From the NCBI GenBank assembly GCA_022446885.1, contig JAKVBU010000025.1, positions 1 through 54,421 on the forward strand: DNA of 54,421 nucleotides, given 5' to 3'. Positions within the stretch are counted from its first letter, which is position 1. Every line of letters begins with the position of its first letter. The DNA comes from Phycisphaerales bacterium. GTDB lineage: Bacteria > Planctomycetota > Phycisphaerae > Phycisphaerales > SM1A02. Positions 33,916 to 42,137 of this stretch are shown in pieces. The translations under genes and the position numbers were made by a program. Under the pieces are notes generated by a model, which was given only the letters and a program-made list of their open reading frames with translations, did no database searches and was not told the origin of the DNA.

Positions 33916-35721
33916 TCAGTGGGTCATGTTGAAGTAGAGCTCGTTCACGTTGACGACGCCGATCTTGTCGAGCAGCACAATCGTCACCAGAACAGGCGCG
34001 ACGTATCGAACCAAGACCAGCCAGCTCGCGGCCAGTGGCCCTGAGAAGTCAGAGAGTTCGGCATTGCGGAGCCGCGCGGGCATGATCCAGCCGGCGTAGA
34101 TGGCAATGAGCAGGCCGCCCAGCGGCAGCATCCAGTTGCTTGTGAGCACATCCATGGTGTCGAAGTACGACTGGCCATAGCCCGGCAGCCAGGATGACAT
34201 CTTGAAGCCCGCGCTATTGGAGAAGGCCGTGATGATGCCGAATCCGAAGATCGCGCTGCCCATGATCCAGGCTGCCTTGTGACGGCCCCATCCCTTGGCA
34301 TCGATGAAGTAAGAAGCGACAACCTCAAGCAGTGAGATGGCGCTGGTCAATGCTGCGAAGAACAGCAATCCAAAGAACACGATGCCCAGCAGCATGCCCA
34401 GCTGTCCCATCTCGACGAAGGCCAGTGGCATACTCATGAAGACCAGCCCGGGTCCGCCGCTGGGATCTTGGCCATAGGAGAAGATGATCGGGAACATCAT
34501 CAGACAGGCAAGCAGCGCGATGCCTGTGTCGAGGCCGGCGATGGACACCGACTCACCCAGCAGCCCACCGCTGCCGGATCGCTGATAGGAGCCGTAGGTG
34601 AGCATGGCACCCATGCCCAGCGAGAGCGTGAAGAAGGCATGGCCGAGCGCTTCGAGCACACCCTTTGGTTCCAGAGCCGTCGCATCAGGCGCAAAGACGA
34701 ATGACACCGCCCGGCCGAATCCCGGTTGGAACATGCCGTACAGCGTGAGGAACACCATGCAGCCGATCAAGAGCGGCATGAGTACGCGGCAGGTGCGCTC
34801 GATGCCTTTGCCCACGCCGGATGCCACAACCACGATGGCGAGGAACATGAAGATCGCCGCCCAGTAGGTGCTCGTCCAGCCATCAGTGGCCAACAGGGAG
34901 AACTTCGATTCAACCTGGGCGCGAATGCTGCCCCGGCGGGCGATCGCTGTCGCTGAGTTGACGACATCAGCGTCATCCATGGCGGCGACCCTGTTGGCGG
35001 CGTCCGTTTGAAGCTGTGAGATCTTTGCTTGGAGTTCGGGCAACTTGGGCTCGACCGCCTTTACCGCGGCGGCGATCTCCGGATCCAACATCAGTCGGGC
35101 TCGTGCCTCCTTTGAGGGATGGCCATCTTCTTCCAGATCCTGGTGGGATGTGAACTCAGACCATGACGCCCACACTGAAGGGGAGAACTGCTTGCGCCAG
35201 GCCTTCTCGGCAGCGGCGACATCCAGCCGACTCTCGTCGATTGCCAGATCCAGGCGCATCTCGGACAGATCAGTGAAGACTCGGTACTTGAGGGCGCTAT
35301 CTTCGGCCTTCTCGGCGATTGGATTGGTAAATCCAGCGACCGACTTGAGCGTGTAGTCCATCGACCAACCGGCTACCACGATGTAGAAGGACGCGATCAG
35401 GAACCCCGCCACCACACCCAGCCAGCCCACCGATGCCCATGCAGTGGGCCCGCCCTGCAGGCGCTTGAACGCCTCAACGGGCTGCGCTTGGGCGGCCCGC
35501 CCGATCATGATTTCCGCGATCAGAATCGGCAGGCCCACCAGCGCGATGCACGCCAGATAGATGAGCACGAACAGGCCGCCACCGTTCTCGCCGGTGATGT
35601 AGGGAAACTTCCAGATGTTGCCCAGGCCCACCGCTGATCCGGTGGCTGCGAGGATGAACCCGATACGCCCGCCCCAACTTCCGCGTGTCGGGGCCGGATC
35701 GCTCTGCATGTCGTCACTCAT
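33916..35721 (-). CDS. Sodium-dependent transporter (NSS/SNF family) with large insert
   Basis: The ATG at 35721 gives 601 residues beginning just before the diagnostic GRIGFILAATGSAVGLGNIWKFPY, the Na1/Na2 site of TM1 in LeuT-fold transporters. TM2 and TM3 follow to about residue 125. Residues 126-282 are then a charged, helical, partly coiled-coil insert (for example ELQAKISQLQTDAANRV) where bacterial NSS members have a short loop. Membrane helices resume at WAAIFMFLAIVVVASGVGKGIE. The position matches the large extracellular loop 2 of animal NSS proteins. Substrate unknown; amino acids are usual. It is first in a pair with the AGCS gene. Confidence 0.9.
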   Translation of the reverse strand: MSDDMQSDPAPTRGSWGGRIGFILAATGSAVGLGNIWKFPYITGENGGGLFVLIYLACIALVGLPILIAEIMIGRAAQAQPVEAFKRLQGGPTAWASVGWLGVVAGFLIASFYIVVAGWSMDYTLKSVAGFTNPIAEKAEDSALKYRVFTDLSEMRLDLAIDESRLDVAAAEKAWRKQFSPSVWASWSEFTSHQDLEEDGHPSKEARARLMLDPEIAAAVKAVEPKLPELQAKISQLQTDAANRVAAMDDADVVNSATAIARRGSIRAQVESKFSLLATDGWTSTYWAAIFMFLAIVVVASGVGKGIERTCRVLMPLLIGCMVFLTLYGMFQPGFGRAVSFVFAPDATALEPKGVLEALGHAFFTLSLGMGAMLTYGSYQRSGSGGLLGESVSIAGLDTGIALLACLMMFPIIFSYGQDPSGGPGLVFMSMPLAFVEMGQLGMLLGIVFFGLLFFAALTSAISLLEVVASYFIDAKGWGRHKAAWIMGSAIFGFGIITAFSNSAGFKMSSWLPGYGQSYFDTMDVLTSNWMLPLGGLLIAIYAGWIMPARLRNAELSDFSGPLAASWLVLVRYVAPVLVTIVLLDKIGVVNVNELYFNMTH

Positions 35722-35771
35722 GTGGCTGCCTCTCCCAAGGTCCGCCAGCATCATAAGAACCACCGGGGGCC

Positions 35772-35777
35772 TACGAT
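35772..35777 (+). promoter_or_regulatory. -10-like TACGAT, decides the start of the 35785 gene
   Basis: TACGAT is 7 nt before the ATG at 35785 and overlaps the in-frame ATG at 35776, which would therefore lie upstream of the transcript. Confidence 0.4.
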
Positions 35778-35784
35778 GGGGGTC

Positions 35785-36783
35785 ATGGAGCCGCCCTATC
35801 GCATTCGCAGTGATCTCCAGCGGGTCATCGACCGGGGGCACGCCTTCGCGCTGGGGATCGCAGGTGGGGGGGCGAGGCCGCCGGCACACGGCTGGTTCAG
35901 GATCCGGCGGGCGGCTGAGGGTGAGATGCCCCCGTCCATGACGTGGACCATCGTCACATCACATGAGTTCGTGCGTCCGCTGGTCATGGAGTTCTTTCGC
36001 TTCCTGCCGGACATGGTCACGGGCATCATGGAGTTGGGCAGCCGCGACGCCTTCAGGGCCGTAGACGTGTTTCTGAGCCGCAAGCCCATCGATCGAGATC
36101 GATTCAGGGGGGCGTGGGATCTGTTCGAGTCGCTTCTGCTGGAGGAGCCGACGCTTGCGGTGGGGGTCAACGGCGACAGCCCATTCATCGAGGTCTTCAT
36201 CGACATCGACAAAAGAGTGATCGTGCATGCGCATCAGGACTCGGCTCCAGAGATCGAGTCCGTACTGCGGCGATTTGGCCTCGAGCGAAGATCGGAAACC
36301 GAGTTGATGGTGCCCGACGCCCTGCTCGATCAGGTGCAATTGCGGCCGATTCTCATCGAGCGTCAGAGCCTCATTGTTGATACCGATCACTTGCTCATGG
36401 ATCTGCGGGCGGTTTGGGATCTGGAACTCGATGAAGATCCCGACCGAAACCTCGACATGCAGGGGCGTGAGATCGGTCGCACACTCTGGACCGGGGTGGT
36501 CTACATGGATCAGGAAGATGTGGCTGGTCGGCGCGAGGCCCACGGTCACTTCTGGGGGGTTGCGGCATCACGTCGTGAGATGGAAGATTTGGTAGTTGAG
36601 TTCATCGAGTCCGAGGGTGAGTGGGAGTTGCTTGATGTGGTCGGCCTCGATCGGGCCGCCTTCGATGATCGGCCCGAGCAACTCGATGCCTTGGCGCCCA
36701 GCCTGCCGCGGCGGGGCGTGTTGCTTTGGCGTGTGGAGATTGCCGGCACGGTGCAGGACTGGGGTGAAGATGAGCGATTCTGA
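35785..36783 (+). CDS. Hypothetical protein, 332 aa
   Basis: No family is recognised. The protein is acidic, with no signal peptide or membrane segment. It shows repeated strand-helix units, such as DDRPEQLDALAPSLPRRGVLLWRVEIAG at the C-terminus and SPFIEVFIDIDKRVIVHAHQDSAPEIESVLRRFG in the middle, suggesting a cytoplasmic alpha/beta protein. An ATG at 35776 is in frame, but the -10-like sequence overlaps it, so 35785 is preferred. Its last 14 bases overlap the YkgJ-type gene, so the two are translationally coupled and may act together. Confidence 0.65.
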   Translation: MEPPYRIRSDLQRVIDRGHAFALGIAGGGARPPAHGWFRIRRAAEGEMPPSMTWTIVTSHEFVRPLVMEFFRFLPDMVTGIMELGSRDAFRAVDVFLSRKPIDRDRFRGAWDLFESLLLEEPTLAVGVNGDSPFIEVFIDIDKRVIVHAHQDSAPEIESVLRRFGLERRSETELMVPDALLDQVQLRPILIERQSLIVDTDHLLMDLRAVWDLELDEDPDRNLDMQGREIGRTLWTGVVYMDQEDVAGRREAHGHFWGVAASRREMEDLVVEFIESEGEWELLDVVGLDRAAFDDRPEQLDALAPSLPRRGVLLWRVEIAGTVQDWGEDERF

Positions 36784-37222
36784 ACAGCCCTGGTATGCCG
36801 ATGGCCTGAGATTCGCCTGCAGCCAGTGTGGCAACTGCTGCACTGGACCTCCAGGAGCGGTGTGGTTCACGGCGCCTGAGGCCCGGGCCATGGCCGAGGC
36901 TGTCGGGCTCGACGAGGCCACCTTTCGCCGTCGCCATGCTCGGGTGATTGACGGCCGCTGGTCACTGAATGAGCACCTCACCGAGCACGGCTATGACTGT
37001 GTCTTTCTGGACCGTGAGAGCCGCCCGGGCGCAGCGATTTGTCGGCTGTATGGCGCCCGGCCGCAGCAGTGCCGCACCTGGCCCTTCTGGCCCGAGAACA
37101 TGGAGTCGCCCGAGGCGTGGGAGACGGCTCGGGCCACGACACCCTGCCCCGGCATGGGTTCAGGGCCGATCATCCCGGTCGAGCGGATCACGGAGCAACT
37201 CCGAAAGACGCCAATGGACTGA
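36770..37222 (+). CDS. YkgJ family cysteine cluster protein
   Basis: The 150-residue product opens with FACSQCGNCCTGPPG, continues with C-V-F-L (from YDCVFLDRES), AICRLYGARPQQCRTWPFWPEN and a final TPCPGM. This C-x2-C-x2-CC plus spaced single Cys pattern is the zinc/iron-chelating cluster of the YkgJ/UPF0153 family, whose role is poorly defined but often linked to metal or Fe-S binding. The start at 36770 overlaps the previous gene by 14 bases; the upstream frame extension lacks family similarity. Confidence 0.88.
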   Translation: MSDSEQPWYADGLRFACSQCGNCCTGPPGAVWFTAPEARAMAEAVGLDEATFRRRHARVIDGRWSLNEHLTEHGYDCVFLDRESRPGAAICRLYGARPQQCRTWPFWPENMESPEAWETARATTPCPGMGSGPIIPVERITEQLRKTPMD

Positions 37223-37291
37223 GCGCCTACCATGTGCCCCACCGGTGAAACTGTGGAACCTCACCGGACACCAATACTGAAGGAACAACCG

Positions 37292-38455
37292 ATGCTTCAA
37301 ACGACCCTCTCAGCGGTCGCGATTCTGGGGGCCGCCTGCGTCGCTCCCGCGCAAGACGAAACTGCAAAGCCCGCCGAGGCTGCTGACGCAATGCAGTACG
37401 TCGAGATGAAGACCAGCAAAGGCCCAATTCTGATCATGCTCGACAAGACCGCCGCGCCCAAGACGGTCGAGAACTTCATGCAGTACACCAGGGATGGGTT
37501 CTACGACGGGACCATCTTTCATCGTGTCATTCCCACCTTCATGATCCAGGGTGGCGGGTTCACTGAGGACATGCAGAAGAAAGAAACCCGGGCCGGTATC
37601 CCCAACGAGTGGGGCAACGGGCTGAAGAACACCCGCGGCAGCATTGCCATGGCTCGAGTCGGCGGTGATCCCAATTCCGCCACAGCCCAGTTCTTCATCA
37701 ACGTGAAGGACAACCCCAACCTCGATCAACCACAGCGAGATGGCGCCGCCTACGCCGTGTTTGGAGAGGTTGTCGATGGCATGGGGACGGTGGACGCCAT
37801 CAAAGCCGTGCCTACCGGAACTAGAAACGGCATGCGTGATGTGCCTCAAGAGACAGTGCTGATCGAGTCCGTCAAGCCGATCGATCGCGACAAAGTTCTT
37901 GCCAAGGTCTCGTCACTGGGCGAAATCGAAGAGAAGTGGAGTGCCGCGCGTGCGGCCGCATTGCCTGATCAACAGGCCTTGCGAAAACGAATGGATGAAG
38001 CACTTGCTCGACGCCGCGCTGCCGAAGAGAAGCGAGCCAATTTCAAGAACAGGAGTGTTCAGGACATGATCGACAACCCAAACGACCTTCCCGGTGACGC
38101 CGTGAGCTCTGAGGCCGCCATGCAGGAATCGGGCCTTGCTTGGTACGACCTGACGGAAGGTGATGGCGCTACACCTGCATCCGCCTCGTCCAAGGTCAAG
38201 GTGCACTACACCGGCTGGCTGACTGACGGCACCAAGTTCGACAGCAGTGTCGATCGTGGGCAGCCCATTGAGTTCCCGCTCAATGGCGTGATCAAGGGTT
38301 GGACCGAGGGTGTGCAGTCGATGAAGGTGGGCGGCAAGCGCAAGCTCGTCATTCCCGCCGATCTGGGCTACGGCGCCCGTGGCACGCCCGGTGGGCCGAT
38401 TCCGCCCAATGCCACGCTGGTCTTCGACGTGGAACTGATCGACGTCAACGACTGA
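37292..38455 (+). CDS. Secreted cyclophilin-FKBP fusion peptidyl-prolyl isomerase
   Basis: Two unrelated prolyl isomerase folds are joined in one 387-residue chain. After a signal peptide ([21 protein letters not shown]) comes a cyclophilin domain, about residues 34-200: [35 protein letters not shown] and [10 protein letters not shown] are intact, including the catalytic Arg in FHRV and the Q-F-F-I core. A charged helical linker of about 80 residues follows. The C-terminal 100 residues are [44 protein letters not shown] and IPADLGYG. The start at 37292 has AAGGAA as Shine-Dalgarno. A periplasmic folding role is inferred. Followed by a strong hairpin. Confidence 0.93.
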   Translation: MLQTTLSAVAILGAACVAPAQDETAKPAEAADAMQYVEMKTSKGPILIMLDKTAAPKTVENFMQYTRDGFYDGTIFHRVIPTFMIQGGGFTEDMQKKETRAGIPNEWGNGLKNTRGSIAMARVGGDPNSATAQFFINVKDNPNLDQPQRDGAAYAVFGEVVDGMGTVDAIKAVPTGTRNGMRDVPQETVLIESVKPIDRDKVLAKVSSLGEIEEKWSAARAAALPDQQALRKRMDEALARRRAAEEKRANFKNRSVQDMIDNPNDLPGDAVSSEAAMQESGLAWYDLTEGDGATPASASSKVKVHYTGWLTDGTKFDSSVDRGQPIEFPLNGVIKGWTEGVQSMKVGGKRKLVIPADLGYGARGTPGGPIPPNATLVFDVELIDVND

Positions 38456-38479
38456 TCAGGGCATCAACGAGTGTTGAAT

Positions 38480-38509
38480 CGGGCCCGGCACGCCTTCGTG
38501 CCGGGCCCG
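38480..38509 (+). terminator. Terminator-like hairpin after the cyclophilin-FKBP gene
   Basis: CGGGCCCGGCACG (38480-38492) pairs perfectly with 38497-38509 across a CCTT loop. Only TT follows directly, so termination is probable from the stem and position but the T tract is weak. Confidence 0.65.
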
Positions 38510-38624
38510 TTGCATGTCGGAACTGCCGTATCCAGCGACATTTGATGTTGCTTGAGGGCAGATCGTCCGATACACATGACTAGCAGGAGGTTCCAGTCGG
38601 GCCCACGCTGCCCGGCGATGCTCG

Positions 38625-39257
38625 ATGATCGCAACCGCATGTCATCTGGACGAGCCCGTACTCGTTCTGAATCGAGCTTGGATGGCCTCTCGCGTGGTGA
38701 GCGTCCGCCGCGCCTTCACGCTGCTGTTTCGAAGTGTCGCCGAAGTGATCTCGGTCAATCAGGGTCGGTATGACGTCTTCGACATTCACTCCTGGTTGGA
38801 AATCGCTCAGTTGCAGCGGCAGTTTGAAGCTGGGGACCACGAGTGGATCCGGACGGCGTCTTCGCTGGTGGCGGCCCCCCGAATCATCCGCCTGACTGGT
38901 TGCACCCGGCCGCCAGACCATCTGGTGCCGCTCAACCGTCGCAATCTCTTCGCTCGCGATGGCAACCGATGCCAGTACTGCGGCGACAAGTTTCCGGTAT
39001 CGGAGTTGAGCATCGATCACGTGGTGCCCCAGTCTCGCGGCGGCGGCAACACGTGGACCAATCTTGTCTGCGCCTGCGTGACGTGCAACTCTCGCAAGGG
39101 CTCGAGAACCCCGCAGGAGGCGGGGATCAACCTTGTACGGCCGCCGGTTCGACCGCGCACCTGCCCGGATCGCAGCGTGCGTCTGCGTCGGCGGCACTAC
39201 GAAGCATGGAAGGTCTTCCTGCATGAGGCATACTGGACCGTCGAACTTCGAGATTGA
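38625..39257 (+). CDS. HNH endonuclease domain protein
   Basis: The 210-residue product has an N-terminal helical part (VLVLNRAWMASRVVSVRRAFTLLF) common to a widespread bacterial HNH subgroup, then the nuclease: RCQYCGDKF (C116, C119), SIDHVVPQSRGG with the D-H metal/catalytic pair at 131-132, and CACVTCNSRKG completing the zinc site and HNH-type helix. Members are often stand-alone and of unknown role. Flanked by a terminator hairpin upstream and a 182-bp gap downstream, it looks like a single-gene unit. The start is not certain; an ATG at 38640 in the same region is out of frame. Confidence 0.88.
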   Translation: MIATACHLDEPVLVLNRAWMASRVVSVRRAFTLLFRSVAEVISVNQGRYDVFDIHSWLEIAQLQRQFEAGDHEWIRTASSLVAAPRIIRLTGCTRPPDHLVPLNRRNLFARDGNRCQYCGDKFPVSELSIDHVVPQSRGGGNTWTNLVCACVTCNSRKGSRTPQEAGINLVRPPVRPRTCPDRSVRLRRRHYEAWKVFLHEAYWTVELRD

Positions 39258-39427
39258 GGTGTTCTTTCGGCTGATGCTGGCCGGAGTTCCTCTGGGGCAG
39301 CCTGTTCCGACTACCTGGTCGCCGAGAGACGCCTTCAGGCGAGTGGGATGTGGAGGGCAGGTGGCGCATCGAGGGCCAGGGGGCCGGGTTCGACCCAGAC
39401 GAGACTGACTCGCCCGCTGTGCCGCGG

Positions 39428-39433
39428 TAGGCT
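39428..39433 (+). promoter_or_regulatory. -10-like TAGGCT, Gfo/Idh/MocA gene
   Basis: TAGGCT is 6 nt before the ATG at 39440; TGACTC lies 16 nt further upstream as a possible -35. Confidence 0.45.
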
Positions 39434-39439
39434 GGTTGG

Positions 39440-40927
39440 ATGACCAGATCCGCCTCGCTCACCCGTCGCTCATTCAATCGAATCACGCTGGGTACGGCAG
39501 CATTGGCTTCGCTGCCCAGTTGCGCCCCCAAGGCCCCTCGGCCGAGGACCATTCCCGAGCAGGAGCCGGTTCGACTGGGCGTGATTGGTGTGCGTAGCCG
39601 TGGCGCTGGGCTCGCCAACGCCTTCCAGAACGTGCCGGGTTGTGAAGTCGTCGCCATGTGCGATTGCGACAGCAAGGTGCTCGACCAGCAGGCTTCCCGC
39701 TTTGGCGAGAAGTATGGGCGTAGACCAGCCACCGAGGTGGATGTTCGTGCGTTCGTCGAGCGAGATGATCTGCACGGCGTCGTGATCGCCACACCCAACC
39801 ACTGGCATGCACTTATGTCCATGTGGGCTGCTGATGCAGGCAAGGACGTGTATGTGGAGAAGCCCGTCTGCCACAACCTGCGTGAAGGGCAGGCGATGGC
39901 CCAGGTGGCCCGTCGCACTGGCCGCGTCGTTGCAACGGGTACCCAGGCTCGTTCGTCAAAGGCCGTCGCTGATGCGATCGAGCAGGTCCGAAGCGGTGTG
40001 ATCGGAGACGTCAAGTACGCCCGCGGCACCTGTTGGAAGCCGCGCAAGTCAATCGGTCGAGTGGCCGGGCCTCAAGAGGTGCCCGCCCACATCGACTACG
40101 ACCTGTGGACCGGCCCGGCGCCGTTGAAGCCGCTCACCCGAAGCAATCTGCATTACGACTGGCACTGGGATCTCGACACTGGCAACGGCGATCTGGGCAA
40201 TCAGGGCATTCATCAGGTCGATCTGTGCCGTTGGATGTTGGGTGAGTCAGGCCTGGCCAAGCGAGCCGTGAGTGTCGGTGGGCGGCTCGGGTATCTGGAT
40301 GACGGCAACACGCCCAACTCACAGGTAGTGCTGCTGCAGTACGACTCGGCGCCGCTCATCTTCGAAGTGCGTGGATTGCCACGAGACAAGGCTCAACAGC
40401 AGGATGGGTGGGGCATGGACAGCCACCGGGGCAGTGGCATCACCGCTGGTCTGGTGTGTGAGGGTGGAGAACTCATCGCCTATCACGGTGGTGGATCGGC
40501 CAAGTTGTTCGACAATGACGGGAAGTTGATTCGCGAGTTCAAGGGCAGTGGCAACCACGCCGCCAACTTCGTGCGGGCGATGCGGGCCGGCGACGCGTCG
40601 CTGCTGGCGGCGGATGTCGAAGAGGGGCGTGTTTCAAGCACGCTCTGCCATCAGGGGCTCGCCTCACACCAACTCGGTCGCCCGGCCACCGCCGATGAAG
40701 CGATCGCGGCGATGGAGGCGGCAGGCGGCGAGCATGGTCGTGCGGCCGTGGAACAACTGTGCAGCCATCTTCGGGCCAATGAGATCGACATCGATCGGCC
40801 AACGCTCGTCATGGGTGCGGTGCTTGATCTGGATCCGCTTACGGAGCGACACATCGACCGACAAGACGCCGACGATCTGTTGGAGCGGCCCGGGCGCGGT
40901 GCATACACGCACGACCTCTTGTCATGA
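39440..40927 (+). CDS. Gfo/Idh/MocA family oxidoreductase with Tat signal
   Basis: The 495-residue protein carries a twin-arginine signal, RRSFNRITLGTAALASLPSC, with a possible lipobox Cys after it, so it is exported folded. The mature part begins VRLGVIGVRSRGAGLANAF (NAD(P)-binding Rossmann GxGxxG-like), then ATPNHWHALMSMWAADAGKDVYVEKPVCH with the E-K-P motif and the family C-terminal domain with GNGDLGNQGIHQVDLCRW. Such periplasmic oxidoreductases are abundant in planctomycetes and act on sugars; the substrate here is unknown. Its stop overlaps the PmoA-family start (ATGA at 40924-40927), which suggests a two-protein unit. Confidence 0.92.
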   Translation: MTRSASLTRRSFNRITLGTAALASLPSCAPKAPRPRTIPEQEPVRLGVIGVRSRGAGLANAFQNVPGCEVVAMCDCDSKVLDQQASRFGEKYGRRPATEVDVRAFVERDDLHGVVIATPNHWHALMSMWAADAGKDVYVEKPVCHNLREGQAMAQVARRTGRVVATGTQARSSKAVADAIEQVRSGVIGDVKYARGTCWKPRKSIGRVAGPQEVPAHIDYDLWTGPAPLKPLTRSNLHYDWHWDLDTGNGDLGNQGIHQVDLCRWMLGESGLAKRAVSVGGRLGYLDDGNTPNSQVVLLQYDSAPLIFEVRGLPRDKAQQQDGWGMDSHRGSGITAGLVCEGGELIAYHGGGSAKLFDNDGKLIREFKGSGNHAANFVRAMRAGDASLLAADVEEGRVSSTLCHQGLASHQLGRPATADEAIAAMEAAGGEHGRAAVEQLCSHLRANEIDIDRPTLVMGAVLDLDPLTERHIDRQDADDLLERPGRGAYTHDLLS

Positions 40928-41805
40928 GACGCTGGGCGGGTCTATCGGCGATCCTGCTCTGGGGCTGCGCCGGGCCGGCCCGGAACATGGATGCGCCGGC
41001 GGCGGTGCCAGCCACGGTAGAACTCAAGACGCCCGAGGGCGCATCGGTGGGAACGCTGCATCTGGAGCCGGGCAAGCCTCCAGCCCTCTGGCCGCTGAAG
41101 ACGATCGGGGGCGTCAACGTGACACGGGCGTTTCCGTTTCGCGATGACCATCCCGGGGAGGCCCACGATCATCCCCACCATCGAAGTTGCTGGATTGCCC
41201 ATGGTGATGTCAATGGCGTGGATTTCTGGCACGACGGTGGTCGCATCGAGCATCGCCGCCTTGAAGTGAGCGAGTCAGGTGCCATCCGCGTTGAAGGCGA
41301 TTGGTGCACGCCAGAGGGCGAGGTGCTGCTGCACTCGTCCCTTGAGGTGTGGGCTCGAGATCACTTTGGCACCACGGGGCGTGAGGTGTGCATGATGCTC
41401 GACCTGACACCGGCCAATGGACCAGTGGTGTTCGGTGACACGAAGGAAGGCACCTGCGCGATTCGCCTGGCGCCGCAACTGCGTCTGGAAGGGCAGGTGG
41501 CCAGCGGATCGCTGGAGAATTCCAACGGCGTGCAGGGCAAGGCGGTTTGGGGGAAGCGATCGGACGCGATCATCGTCAGCGGCGTCGTCGATGGGTCAGA
41601 GATCACGCTCGAGTTGACGAACTTCGGACCCGAGAGCGCCTCGACGCGCTGGCACGCCAGGCCCTACGGCCTGATCGCGGCCAATCCCTTCGGTGATCGG
41701 GCCTTCGATCGCTCATTGCCGGCGCGGGAGACCCTTCTCAAGCCTGACACAGTCATTCGATTGATGTGGTGTATCGGGTTGCGAGAGTCGAAAGTCGAGC
41801 GTTGA
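40924..41805 (+). CDS. PmoA family (DUF6807) lipoprotein
   Basis: The 293-residue product starts with a short signal and lipobox-like LLWGCAG. The mature part has DHPHHRSCWIAHGDVNGVDFWHDG, FGDTKEGTCAIRLAPQLR, NSNGVQGKAVWGKRSDA and GLIAANPFGDRAF, all landmarks of the PmoA-family/DUF6807 proteins that accompany Gfo/Idh/MocA genes in planctomycetes. The name refers to a historical annotation, not to methane oxidation. The last codons (ESKVE) lie inside a dispersed 16-bp repeat at 41783-41798, so the natural C-terminus may have been replaced by repeat sequence. Confidence 0.85.
   Translation: MRRWAGLSAILLWGCAGPARNMDAPAAVPATVELKTPEGASVGTLHLEPGKPPALWPLKTIGGVNVTRAFPFRDDHPGEAHDHPHHRSCWIAHGDVNGVDFWHDGGRIEHRRLEVSESGAIRVEGDWCTPEGEVLLHSSLEVWARDHFGTTGREVCMMLDLTPANGPVVFGDTKEGTCAIRLAPQLRLEGQVASGSLENSNGVQGKAVWGKRSDAIIVSGVVDGSEITLELTNFGPESASTRWHARPYGLIAANPFGDRAFDRSLPARETLLKPDTVIRLMWCIGLRESKVER
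41783..41798 (+). repeat. Dispersed repeat copy GAGAGTCGAAAGTCGA
   Basis: This 16-mer recurs exactly at 52545-52560 and inverted at 52620-52635, with a 12-bp partial copy at 52733-52744. Here it encodes the last residues of the PmoA-family protein. Confidence 0.75.
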
Positions 41806-41878
41806 GCGTCGAGTTCAATTGCTGCTGATTCAAACTGGGCGTTCAACCTTCGAAGCGCCGATCGCTCTTCGATAAGAA

Positions 41879-41903
41879 AGGGCGGGCCCAAAGGACCCGC
41901 CCT
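41879..41903 (-). terminator. Intrinsic terminator after tRNA-Pro
   Basis: Read on the minus strand, an 8-bp perfect stem (AGGGCGGG paired across a short loop) is followed by TTTCTTATC, directly downstream of tRNA-Pro. Confidence 0.75.
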
Positions 41904-41909
41904 GTTCGA

Positions 41910-41984
41910 TCGGGCTGAGAGGATTCGAACCTCCGACCTTCTGACCCCCAGTCAGACGCGCTAACCAAGCTGCGCTACAGCCCG
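41910..41984 (-). tRNA. tRNA-Pro (GGG)
   Basis: The 75-nt cloverleaf is complete: acceptor CGGGCTG/CAGCCCG with discriminator A, D arm GCGC/GCGC, anticodon stem TCTGA/TCAGA with loop CTGGGGG giving GGG, and T arm GGAGG TTCGAAT CCTCT. CCA is not encoded. Confidence 0.95.
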
Positions 41985-42001
41985 TGATGATTGCGGCCGG
42001 G

Positions 42002-42007
42002 AGTGTA
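42002..42007 (-). promoter_or_regulatory. -10 TACACT of tRNA-Pro
   Basis: GATACACT on the minus strand, 17 nt before the tRNA 5' end; the same octamer precedes tRNA-Ser. Confidence 0.5.
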
Positions 42008-42025
42008 TCCGGCCGTTATGGAAAG

Positions 42026-42114
42026 CGGACAGGGTGGGATTCGAACCCACGGTACGGGAAACCCCGTACACGGCATTTCCAGTGCCGCACCTTCAGCCGC
42101 TCGGTCACCTGCCC
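42026..42114 (-). tRNA. tRNA-Ser (GGA)
   Basis: This is an 89-nt class II tRNA: acceptor GGGCAGG/CCTGTCC with one G-U pair and discriminator G, anticodon stem CGGCA/TGCCG with loop CTGGAAA giving GGA, a long variable arm TACGGGG..CCCGTA, and T arm GTGGG TTCGAAT CCCAC. CCA is not encoded. Confidence 0.95.
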
Positions 42115-42125
42115 GAAGGACTGCG

Positions 42126-42132
42126 TAGTGTA
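42126..42132. promoter_or_regulatory. Overlapping divergent -10 elements, truB and tRNA-Ser
   Basis: The 7-mer TAGTGTA serves as TAGTGT on the plus strand, 6 nt before the truB ATG, and as TACACT on the minus strand, 12 nt before tRNA-Ser. The two promoters would exclude each other. Confidence 0.5.
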
Positions 42133-42137
42133 TCGGG

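Noticed and set aside
39275-39430. Short frame ending in a plausible-looking tail (GEWDVEGRWRIEGQG)
   Set aside because: No start codon with a supported signal, only about 50 codons, and it runs into the -10 region of the next gene.
39127-40047. Long open frame antisense to the HNH and Gfo/Idh/MocA genes
   Set aside because: Both sense genes have intact family motifs; the antisense product shows none.
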